This document shows, in pieces, positions 1 through 7,214 of a DNA stretch of 64,000 nucleotides. The stretch lies in NCBI GenBank assembly GCA_964392325.1, contig CAYMPJ010000001.1:248001-312000 (forward strand), in the 5' to 3' direction. Positions within the stretch are counted from its first letter, which is position 1, and each line of letters opens with the position of its first letter. The position numbers and the translations under genes were made by a program. This stretch comes from CALLPQ01 sp964392325 (GTDB lineage Bacteria > Pseudomonadota > Alphaproteobacteria > Caulobacterales > Parvularculaceae). The notes beneath the pieces were generated by a model. The model did no database searches. It was not told the DNA's origin and worked only from the letters and a program-made list of their open reading frames with translations.

Positions 1-1
1 C

Positions 2-1000
2 GATATGATCGTTGATCCTAACAGCTCTTTCGCACAACCCCTGCTCTCTTATGAGCTATACAAGAACATTCCCCGCAAGCGCTCGGTCAAGCGTCCTTTA
101 ATGATTGCGCCGTTAACCCGTGAACCAAATAATTATTCCTCACGCAGATTAATCGAAGCGGCCAATGCCCGCGATCATGATGTGCGTGTAATTGATACAA
201 AGCGTTGTTATATGCGCATGGGCGGACTTAGCCCCGAGATTCATTATGATGGTAAAGCGCTGCCAAAATTTGATGCGGTAATTCCGCGTATTGGTGCATC
301 CATCACCTCTTATGGAATGGCAGTCTTGCGTCAGTTCGCCAGTACCGGCGCATTATGTTTAAACAATGCGGAGGCAATTGGCGCAACCCGCGATAAATTA
401 CTGGCCCACCAACTCTTATCACGCGCCAAGATCGGCATGCCGGTTACCGCATTTGCAAACTCCCCCAAGGACACAAAGGATCTGATTTCTCTTCTTGGTA
501 GCGTCCCCATGGTGGTTAAGCTCAGCGAGTCCACTCAGGGGCGCGGGGTCGTTCTGGCGGAGACAAGTAAAGCGGCGGAAAGTCTGGTTGATGAATTTCG
601 CGATCTTGATGCCAATTTTATCGTGCAAGCTTTTATTGAAGAAGCCGCCGGCACAAGCATAAGATGTTTTGTTGTCGGTAATAAAGTTGTTGGTGCGATG
701 GGCAGGCAAGCCCAAGAGGGGGAGTTCCGCGCCAACCTTCATCGCGGCGGCCGTGCCATGCGCATTCAACTCACCAAGGATGAACGTACCATCGCAAGGC
801 GCGCCGTGCGCGAATTAGGATTAGCTGTTGGCGGCGTTGATATTTTGCGATCCGATGAAGGCCCCAAAGTTTTAGACGTCAGTTCATCGCCCGGCCTTGA
901 AGGTATTGAAAACACAACAGGCCTCGATATCGCAACATTGATGATCGAATATCTGGAACGCCGGGTGAGACCATTATCGCGGGTGCGGGAGAAGAAGTAG
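2..1000 (+). CDS. rimK: RimK-family ATP-grasp ligase (S6--L-glutamate ligase type), left-truncated by window
   Basis: ATP-grasp ligase related to RimK, which adds glutamate residues to the C-terminus of ribosomal protein S6. Seen: RimK-like blocks FDAVIPRIGASIT, a VVKLSESTQGRGVVLAE nucleotide-binding stretch, FIVQAFIEEAAG, FRANLHRGG and the C-terminal DVSSSPGLEGIE, with colinear length from about residue 32 onward. The reading frame is open to the left edge, so the first ATG (position 5) is probably not the start. The roughly 30 residues before the RimK core (VDPNSSF) resemble the last residues of RimB-type ATP-dependent zinc protease domains (family ending VDPSRSF, recalled from the family). 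A RimB-RimK fusion whose N-terminal domain lies outside the window is therefore likely. An ATG at 101 would give a stand-alone RimK. The RimK assignment is firm; the fusion is inference. Confidence 0.88.
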   Translation, partial: DMIVDPNSSFAQPLLSYELYKNIPRKRSVKRPLMIAPLTREPNNYSSRRLIEAANARDHDVRVIDTKRCYMRMGGLSPEIHYDGKALPKFDAVIPRIGASITSYGMAVLRQFASTGALCLNNAEAIGATRDKLLAHQLLSRAKIGMPVTAFANSPKDTKDLISLLGSVPMVVKLSESTQGRGVVLAETSKAAESLVDEFRDLDANFIVQAFIEEAAGTSIRCFVVGNKVVGAMGRQAQEGEFRANLHRGGRAMRIQLTKDERTIARRAVRELGLAVGGVDILRSDEGPKVLDVSSSPGLEGIENTTGLDIATLMIEYLERRVRPLSRVREKK

Positions 1001-1042
1001 TGCGAGCAAACATTTTTAGTTTCGCTGCATTCATCGGGCGCG

Positions 1043-1570
1043 CTAATTCAGCTTTTTCTTTTCCGTCTTCTTAATCACTTCAGCGACTTTTTTTGATGGC
1101 ACCGGAGCAACATTCACGCCCTCATCGATCAAATCTTCGACTTCCTCGCGGGTAGCTTCGCCATAAATTGCACGCTCATCTGCTTCGCCATAATGCATTT
1201 GACGGGCCTGTTCCGGAAACTCGTCCCCGACATAATCGAAATTCTTCTCGACATATTCGCGGGCCCGCTCGGCAGCCGCAACAATATCGGCGCGAATTTT
1301 TTCCAATTTGGCATGATCGCGGGTGACCACAGGATTGCTTGATGCCGGGACGGGCAAGCCTTTGGGCTCTGCTTCAGCTTGCGCCGAGCCAGCACGGGCA
1401 TTTGCCTTTTTGGGAATAGCCGGTGCCATTATGGCTTTAGTTACATCTTCTGATCCACAAACAGGACAGGAGAGATAGCCATTATCTGACTGCTCATCAA
1501 AATCCGCACTGTTTCTAAACCAACCCTGAAATTCATGAAGCTGGGCACATTTGAGTTGATACTTAATCAT
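1043..1570 (-). CDS. DUF1178 family protein
   Basis: Small protein of the DUF1178 family, function unknown. The N-terminus MIKYQLKCAQLHEFQGWF with the downstream CPVCGSEDV pair gives a likely zinc-ribbon: Cys about residue 8 and CxxC about residue 37. A charged C-terminal half contains the family block ending in AIYGEATREEVEDLIDEG. The start is set at the ATG at 1570, because family members begin MI-Y-L-C and the ten extra upstream residues of the longer open frame are not conserved. The start lies 5 bp downstream of the nitrilase-family stop, so the two genes are probably co-transcribed and translationally coupled. Confidence 0.85.
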   Translation of the reverse strand: MIKYQLKCAQLHEFQGWFRNSADFDEQSDNGYLSCPVCGSEDVTKAIMAPAIPKKANARAGSAQAEAEPKGLPVPASSNPVVTRDHAKLEKIRADIVAAAERAREYVEKNFDYVGDEFPEQARQMHYGEADERAIYGEATREEVEDLIDEGVNVAPVPSKKVAEVIKKTEKKKLN

Positions 1571-1575
1571 AAGAC

Positions 1576-2442
1576 CTATGTGAGTACTGTGTAGGGGCAT
1601 TCAAGGTCAAGACTAGGAATGCGCTCTCGTGCTTTTTTGACCTCATCAAGGTCTATTTCAGCAAGAATAATGCCGGGATGATCGTCTTTCTTCTCGGCCA
1701 AAATCTCCCCCCAAGGGCTGATGATCATGGAATGCCCCCAAGTCTCGCGCCCATCTTCGTGATCACCGCCCTGAGCAGGGGCGATCACAAAGCTCATGCA
1801 CTCAATCGCCCGGGCCCGCAATAATGTCTCCCAATGGGCGCGCCCGGTTTGGCGAGTAAAGGCAGCGGGCACACACAAAATCTGCGCCCCTTTTGCTGCC
1901 ATTTGCCGATAGAGCGCGGGAAAACGAACGTCATAGCAAATACTTAATCCCAGTTTCGCAAAGGGCGTAGGGACCACAAGGGCCTCTTCGCCGGGTTTAT
2001 AAATTGCCGATTCCTGCCAAGTCTCCCCGCCAGGCAATCTCACGTCAAACATATGAATTTTATCGTACCGAGCAACTATCTGACCATTGGGCCCAAACAG
2101 GAATGCGCGATTATATGCCCGGCTCCGGCCATTTTCACCCGGACCTTCAACCTTCACGGCCATAGACCCGATCAATAGCCAAATCCCCAACCGATCAGCA
2201 AGATTGGCGAAAGCATCAACTTCAACAAGACCCTCGATGGTTGGTAAATTTGAAAATAAACGGTCAGGCTTGCGATCAACCACATTGGTCATTTCCGGCG
2301 TCGCGATAAAGCGCGCGCCTTGACCAGCGGCCTCTTCAATCAAAGCCGTTGCCGCTATAATATTTTGCTGGCGATCAATGCCTGATCGCATCTGCACACA
2401 TGCAAGCTTGATCTTTTGATCCGATTGAGTGTGTGCGCTCAT
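1576..2442 (-). CDS. Carbon-nitrogen hydrolase (nitrilase superfamily, Nit1/Nit2-like)
   Basis: Amidase of the nitrilase superfamily, 288 residues. The Glu-Lys-Cys triad is visible: Glu50 in ATPEMTNV, Lys in YDKIHMFDV and Cys in LSICYDVRFP. The IHMFDV and CYDVRFP sequences are typical of the Nit branch. Known members hydrolyse deaminated glutathione or omega-amides; the substrate here is not settled by sequence. It sits immediately downstream of glutaredoxin and upstream of the DUF1178 gene, an arrangement common in alphaproteobacteria and consistent with a thiol/glutathione repair role (inference). Confidence 0.87.
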   Translation of the reverse strand: MSAHTQSDQKIKLACVQMRSGIDRQQNIIAATALIEEAAGQGARFIATPEMTNVVDRKPDRLFSNLPTIEGLVEVDAFANLADRLGIWLLIGSMAVKVEGPGENGRSRAYNRAFLFGPNGQIVARYDKIHMFDVRLPGGETWQESAIYKPGEEALVVPTPFAKLGLSICYDVRFPALYRQMAAKGAQILCVPAAFTRQTGRAHWETLLRARAIECMSFVIAPAQGGDHEDGRETWGHSMIISPWGEILAEKKDDHPGIILAEIDLDEVKKARERIPSLDLECPYTVLT

Positions 2443-2448
2443 CGTATT

Positions 2449-2706
2449 CTACGCAGCTAACAGGCTATCGAGCTCGCCAGCACGCTCCAGAGCTTGCAAA
2501 TCGTCATTACCACCAACATGGGTCTCACCAATAAATATCTGCGGGTAAGTGCGTTTACCATTACTTTTTGCCAACATCTCTTCGCGCTTGGCCTTATCGT
2601 AAGCCGCAGAAATCTCGACAACCTTCGCCCCTTTTTTCTTCAAAAGGCTGAGGGCCCGAAAGCAATATGGACAAAGGGGTTTGGTATAAACTGTTACGGT
2701 TTGCAT
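2449..2706 (-). CDS. grxC: Glutaredoxin 3 (GrxC)
   Basis: Glutathione-dependent disulfide reductase of 85 residues. The dithiol active site CPYC follows VTVYTKPL, and the family TYPQIFIG and VGGNDDL (glutathione-binding) blocks are present. The start is at the ATG at 2706, preceded by AAGGAA at proper spacing; the 19 extra upstream codons of the open frame reach into the comF 3' end and lack homology. It lies 28 bp downstream of comF and 6 bp upstream of the nitrilase gene, so comF-grxC-nit-DUF1178 looks like one transcription unit. Confidence 0.92.
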   Translation of the reverse strand: MQTVTVYTKPLCPYCFRALSLLKKKGAKVVEISAAYDKAKREEMLAKSNGKRTYPQIFIGETHVGGNDDLQALERAGELDSLLAA

Positions 2707-2734
2707 TATGAATTCCTTATCTGATCTCACTAAC

Positions 2735-3652
2735 CTATATGGCCTGTCTTGGGCTTTTGACAACCCGCGCCAACACTAAACCATCGACACTTTTCGCGCC
2801 TCCCGCCATAATTGCCCGTGCACACGCGGTCAATGTCGATCCGGTTGTAAAAACATCATCAATCAAAACAATATCGCGCCCTGCAAATTGGGTGCGCCCT
2901 GTCTCATTAACCCGAAACGCCCCGGCAACATTGCGATAGCGCCCACTCGCCGAGAGATCTTTTTGTGGCAAGGTCGCGCGATGACGCTCTACCCCGTCAA
3001 CACTGAACGGCACCCCCACAATTCGAGACAATTCTTTTGCAAGCAAAGCAGACTGATTATACCGCCGGGCAATAAGGCGGTCCCGGTGCAGGGGAACGGG
3101 AACCAGCACACTATCAGGCGTCAACAGAGGCGGTGCAATGCGAGCCAATAGGCGTGCAAGCAAAGGCGCTAGATCGGTTCTGTCTTTGTGCTTAAATGGC
3201 ACAATCAATGATCTTGCTGCTTCATCATAAGCAAGAGCACTACGCACCCGCCGGAAACCGGGACTGTCCTCACTGCACCCTGCACACAATATCTCAGGGC
3301 CATGATCCGTTACAAATGGCAATGAACATCGCGCACAAAAAGGCCGGTCAATAAATTGCAAGCTAGCCCAGCCTCGCCCGCTAAGCTGACTGGTCCTTTC
3401 AACCCTCTCATCACTGACGGGACATTTTGCCGGGATCAATAAATCCAATAGTGGGCGCAGCACATCTTCTTGAATGGCTTGGCTCAATCTATTGCAGTGC
3501 GCTTTTAAATTTTGTTTTTGCAGGAGCTCATTTACGACCCGCTTCAGACGATTAGTTTCCTGATAAAAATGCGCCCCAAAATCAGGGGGCGATTTTTCAT
3601 CCTGCACGCTTTCACTATTTGAGGGAGGGACCGTGGGGGCGTCTATGTGCAT
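2735..3652 (-). CDS. comF: ComF family protein (phosphoribosyltransferase-like)
   Basis: ComF-type protein with a PRTase fold. Seen: a Cys-rich zinc-binding N-terminal region (CPVSDE, FCARCSLPF, LCAGC) and a C-terminal phosphoribosyl pyrophosphate motif VLIDDVFTTGSTL near the C-terminus. The family is linked to DNA uptake or amidophosphoribosyl-like chemistry, but its biochemical function is unresolved. The first 60-70 residues are a poorly conserved extension. The open frame begins with TTG at 3673; the first ATG is at 3652 and neither has a good ribosome binding site, so the start is uncertain. Confidence 0.82.
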   Translation of the reverse strand: MHIDAPTVPPSNSESVQDEKSPPDFGAHFYQETNRLKRVVNELLQKQNLKAHCNRLSQAIQEDVLRPLLDLLIPAKCPVSDERVERTSQLSGRGWASLQFIDRPFCARCSLPFVTDHGPEILCAGCSEDSPGFRRVRSALAYDEAARSLIVPFKHKDRTDLAPLLARLLARIAPPLLTPDSVLVPVPLHRDRLIARRYNQSALLAKELSRIVGVPFSVDGVERHRATLPQKDLSASGRYRNVAGAFRVNETGRTQFAGRDIVLIDDVFTTGSTLTACARAIMAGGAKSVDGLVLARVVKSPRQAI

Positions 3653-3778
3653 ATTTTTAGTATAAATGTTCAACGCATGATGGCAAGCATTCCGAGCGCC
3701 GCCCTGACAAGTAAGAAAAATGCATTATAGTGGGGTAGGTGTTACCCTAAAATATCTGCTCAAAGTTTATTTACCCTC

Positions 3779-4654
3779 ATGATGAAACCGCCCGGCGATT
3801 TGCCAAAAATTTTTGATCGAAGCCTATCGCGCAAACGCCGTGAACGCGGGGCCGCCCGTTTTCACAAACATGACTTTCTGCATCGGCGCGCTATGGAAGA
3901 CATTGTTGACCGTCTCGAAACGGTCACACGATCGTTCCCGCAAACGCTTTTTTACGGTACCGGGGAATATACAAATTTATTAACGCCAGACTGTAAAGTT
4001 GATAATATTCTGTATGCTGATTGCGTGGAAGGGCGACTTTCCACAGCGGAACCAGCCCGCGAAGAACATCGACAAACTCTCTTGTTTGAAGAAGAGTTCC
4101 AACCGCTGACTCCTGCCAGCCTTGATTTAATTGTAAGCCTGCTAACCCTTCACAACGCGAACGACCTCATCGGTGCGCTTAGTCAATACCGCAATGCTTT
4201 AAAACCGAATGGATTGTTTATCGCCGCCCTATTTGGCGGAGATACATTATCCGGTTTTCGCCGCGCCTTGATGAACGCCGAGCTTGAAGATTCCGGCGGC
4301 GCCGCCGCGCGCATTCATCCGTTTGCAGATATAAAAGATATCGGCAATGCCTTAACGCGTGCAGGATTTTCTCTGCCGGTAACGGATGTTGATAAGGTGG
4401 AGGTTCGGTATCGCAACCCAATGGGACTTATTGAAGATTTACGCGCCATGGGTGAGACAAATTCATTGGCAGGGCCAACCAACCCGCTTTCACGCAAAAG
4501 CATGGCCAAAACGCTCAGCGCAATGGTCGACATGGATCATAGTTTTGAAATTATTTTTTGCACCGCATGGGCCCCCCACCCCGATCAACCCAAGCCAGCA
4601 AAAAGGGGAAGCGGTACAATCTCTCTTGAACAAGCGCTCAAGAAAGACTTTTGA
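3779..4654 (+). CDS. NDUFAF5/BioC-like SAM-dependent methyltransferase domain protein
   Basis: Class I methyltransferase-fold protein of 291 residues. The opening IFDRSLSRKRRERGAAR is the hallmark of the bacterial relatives of mitochondrial complex I assembly factor NDUFAF5. NDUFAF5 hydroxylates an arginine of the NuoB/PSST subunit (known for the eukaryotic protein; transfer to this one is inference). Later blocks LDLIVSLLTLHNANDLIGAL and GLFIAALFGGDTL match the methyltransferase core. It is divergent from the comF unit, with about 105 bp between. Two adjacent ATGs (3779, 3782) are possible starts; no strong Shine-Dalgarno sequence is seen. A BioC annotation is a common mislabel. Confidence 0.85.
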   Translation: MMKPPGDLPKIFDRSLSRKRRERGAARFHKHDFLHRRAMEDIVDRLETVTRSFPQTLFYGTGEYTNLLTPDCKVDNILYADCVEGRLSTAEPAREEHRQTLLFEEEFQPLTPASLDLIVSLLTLHNANDLIGALSQYRNALKPNGLFIAALFGGDTLSGFRRALMNAELEDSGGAAARIHPFADIKDIGNALTRAGFSLPVTDVDKVEVRYRNPMGLIEDLRAMGETNSLAGPTNPLSRKSMAKTLSAMVDMDHSFEIIFCTAWAPHPDQPKPAKRGSGTISLEQALKKDF

Positions 4655-4927
4655 TTAGGGATTTACAACACCATCAACGGCGGTTGAAATCTCGGTATAT
4701 TTTTGATTTTGACCGTCCATGACCATTCTAACGCTTCCAACGACCGCAAGAAAAATCAAACCAGCGATCAATGAATATTCAATCGCCGTAGCTCCTGACT
4801 GATTTTTTCCAAATTGTCTGGCTTTTTTTCTTATTTTACCGGAGACAAAAGCTCCCTTAGCTGCGAGGCCAACGGTCGGTCGGCTTGCGGCATCTGAATA
4901 GTCATTATATCTGTTGATTTGACCCAT
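4655..4927 (-). CDS. Flp family type IVb pilin, start uncertain
   Basis: Prepilin of the Flp/Tad class. The segment QSG|ATAIEYSLIAGLIFLAVVGS carries the prepilin peptidase site: Gly before the cleavage and Glu at mature position +5, followed by the hydrophobic helix. The mature protein would be 45 residues. The only ATG/GTG/TTG in frame near the motif is the ATG at 4927, giving a 45-residue leader that overlaps the 3' end of mutT by 97 bp in another frame; Flp leaders are usually 10-25 residues. A non-canonical start nearer 4835 (ATA) cannot be excluded. No tad assembly genes occur in the window, so the pilin is an orphan here. Confidence 0.72.
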   Translation of the reverse strand: MGQINRYNDYSDAASRPTVGLAAKGAFVSGKIRKKARQFGKNQSGATAIEYSLIAGLIFLAVVGSVRMVMDGQNQKYTEISTAVDGVVNP

Positions 4928-5262
4928 TTTAAACTCTGTCCTTCCCGACCCGTTGGTATACCATGCCATTTTCGGCACACATAAAGTAGCATCAAAAGAT
5001 GAACGTCCTCTAAACCTGAGCGCTCTTGCAGTGACCCGGAATAAAAACCCAGAGGTGCTAAACACGACTCAATCGTTTCTATACCAAGCTCCTCACGAAC
5101 CTCACGCACCAATGCTGTTTCGGGATTTTCTTCCGGATTGATTTTTCCACCCGGAAACTCCCATAAACCAGCAAGGGGCTTGCCTTTTGGCCTTTGCGCC
5201 ATAAGAACGCGTCCATCAGGATCGACCAATGCTATTGCAACCACATCTAGTCTTCTTGTCAT
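4831..5262 (-). CDS. mutT: 8-oxo-dGTP diphosphatase MutT (Nudix)
   Basis: Nudix hydrolase of 143 residues that removes oxidised guanine nucleotides. The Nudix box runs from GGKINPEENPE through ALVREVREELGI, fitting G-x5-E-x7-RE-U-x-EE-x-G-U. The FYSGSLQERSGLEDVHLLML stretch and the tryptophan-containing LKWV also match MutT. The ATG at 5262 follows an AAGG box. In many alphaproteobacteria mutT sits close to secA and a parvulin, as here; the argJ gene often found between them is absent. The 3' end overlaps the pilin reading frame. Confidence 0.9.
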   Translation of the reverse strand: MTRRLDVVAIALVDPDGRVLMAQRPKGKPLAGLWEFPGGKINPEENPETALVREVREELGIETIESCLAPLGFYSGSLQERSGLEDVHLLMLLYVCRKWHGIPTGREGQSLKWVKSTDIMTIQMPQADRPLASQLRELLSPVK

Positions 5263-5499
5263 CTTTATGCCTTTTTTACGCCCAACACATTTACACCTCG
5301 TTAAGAGATATGGTTAATCCGTATAGAATTGAAAAATAGAATTTCAATTTTTTGGTTAATTTCTGCTAACCGAATTGATAGATCAAAAAAACTGAGAGCA
5401 TTTCACAGATAAATGTTTGTGCTTAACTTTAGGGGCGAACCAATTTCTGACTTATGGGCTTTTAATGCTGTCAGAATGTCCCGACGGACTTTTAAAACA

Positions 5500-6879
5500 T
5501 CAATTCACATCATTCAAAGACAATTCGGATTCTTCTTGGATAAAACCATCTTCATAGATTACGACTTCATGTTCTTTTTTCAACTCGGCAATTTTTCTTG
5601 TAATGGTTCTCGATGCAAGAAATTCCTTTAAATCGTCTTTTATATCGTCAAATGAAATACTGTCCGTATTTCTTCTCTCCAAAATTTGCACGAGATTCCA
5701 TCCGTCATCAGTTTGAAAAGGCGGCGTAATACTTCCCGGTTCATAAGAAAATGCATTTTTAGCAAATTTTTCTGATACCATATCGCGTGTGATATAGCCT
5801 GTATCGCCGCCATGAGGCGCCGTACCCCGGTCAATCGACCGCCTTTTGGCAAGGCTCGCGAAATCCGCTCCCTTATCAATAACCGCCAATATCCGCAGTG
5901 CTTCTGCACGGGTTTTCACCAATATATGCCGCCCGCGCAGCTCTTCCCCCAGGGTCGCAATATCGGCCTGCGATTCATAAAATGTGCGCAATTGTTCTTG
6001 TGTGATTTGGGCATCGACAATTTTTTCAACATAGCTTGCCGCCAGAAGCCGGTCTTGACCTGCACTCATTCTTGATAGGATAGCCGGATCACGGGTCAAC
6101 CCGGCATCGTGCGCGGCCTTTACCAAAATATGCTGATCAATAAAGCTCTCAATCAATTCGCGGGTGAATTGTGTTTCGAGAGATAAGGTTTCGTCTTTTC
6201 CGATAGTCCCGGCATTTCGTGCTGCCACTTCTATTTCGCTAAGGCGCAAATAATGACCATCGATACGGGCGACAACCGGATCCACAGAAAACGGGTTCGG
6301 GTTCATCTTGCCTGCTTTCTCGCGGGCAACATCGTTAAGCAACCTTTCTTGAGCTGATTTGAGATCAACGCTCACCAGATGGATCGAATTAGAAACCCAA
6401 AGGACTGCGATAATGGCAATAATCGAAAAGAAGGCGCAATAGGCAAGCCCCGCCGGTGTTGGAAGCCAGCGCACAAAAGCGGTGCTACCATCAATTATCC
6501 AATCTGTGAGGAGCTTCACACCGGAATAAACATAGTGCCAAAAGCGTTTTAAAGCACGCCATAACAATCCATCAATGCTCTCTGCCGTACTCCAGATTTG
6601 GGCTCCTGCACCATAGATTGCGCGCCCGACCTTCTTCAGCCCCGCTAATATTTTACTGGCAAAAGGGTTACTCATTAAGGCGTTGTGCTCGTTAGAGCGC
6701 GAGGCGCGCCCAGATTTTTTGACGGTATTCCCGGCTTCATCTTCGAAATCAGGTGAGATTTTGATTCCGTGCTTAAACCGAACAGATCGCTCCCCCTGCT
6801 TTTTACTTCCCGTCCCATTATTTGTTGCCTTGTTTTTGCTGGTTTTAATGCCATTTGAAGGCGTCTTTCGAACAGTCAT
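5500..6879 (-). CDS. Membrane-anchored parvulin-type peptidylprolyl isomerase
   Basis: 459 residues. An about 75-residue charged, low-complexity N-terminus and amphipathic region precede one transmembrane segment (AGLAYCAFFSIIAIIAVLWV, about residues 142-161). A SurA-N-like helical domain follows, and then a PpiC/rotamase domain (GRHILVKTRAEA, ADFASLAKRRS, GGDTGYITRDMV, FQTDDGWNLVQI). It is predicted to be anchored in the inner membrane with the isomerase domain in the periplasm, helping fold exported proteins. It is divergent from secA across a 335-bp spacer, which suits a shared export role. The ATG at 6879 has a CAGGA box 8-9 bp upstream. Confidence 0.85.
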   Translation of the reverse strand: MTVRKTPSNGIKTSKNKATNNGTGSKKQGERSVRFKHGIKISPDFEDEAGNTVKKSGRASRSNEHNALMSNPFASKILAGLKKVGRAIYGAGAQIWSTAESIDGLLWRALKRFWHYVYSGVKLLTDWIIDGSTAFVRWLPTPAGLAYCAFFSIIAIIAVLWVSNSIHLVSVDLKSAQERLLNDVAREKAGKMNPNPFSVDPVVARIDGHYLRLSEIEVAARNAGTIGKDETLSLETQFTRELIESFIDQHILVKAAHDAGLTRDPAILSRMSAGQDRLLAASYVEKIVDAQITQEQLRTFYESQADIATLGEELRGRHILVKTRAEALRILAVIDKGADFASLAKRRSIDRGTAPHGGDTGYITRDMVSEKFAKNAFSYEPGSITPPFQTDDGWNLVQILERRNTDSISFDDIKDDLKEFLASRTITRKIAELKKEHEVVIYEDGFIQEESELSLNDVN

Positions 6880-7214
6880 ATAATATCCTGCTTAAAAACA
6901 GCTTACCCGGGGGTCACTCACCCACCCTTGATTGGATTTAAATTCCATTTGCCTTATTGGTAGGCAAAATTGAACCCATCACAGCACCAAAAGCTCAAAA
7001 ATACTGGATTTGGGCTACCGGCGCTAAATAACTCTGGATAGTAAAAGAAAATTTATAAACTGAGCTCACCAATACGACAATGGCTCCCAAACAAAAGCCC
7101 GAGCCATTCGTTGACACATATAGTGTGCGGTCTTATCTGTCCCTCTAGCATTTAATTCCCCTCACTAGACCATTCTCGGTTTAACGGTAGACAAGATCAT
7201 AAGGACTTAAGCCC
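6880..7214. promoter_or_regulatory. Divergent spacer between parvulin gene and secA with candidate secA promoter
   Basis: 335 bp without a gene. On the plus strand TTGACA (7111-7116) and TTATCT (7133-7138), separated by 16 bp, form a plausible sigma-70 type promoter about 80 bp before secA. A short hairpin, TTTGCCT with AGGCAAA, lies near 6949-6970; its role is unknown. AAGGA precedes the secA ATG. Confidence 0.45.

Noticed and set aside
4218..4533. Antisense open frames inside the methyltransferase gene
   Set aside because: They are shadow frames of a well-supported gene and lack homology or start signals.
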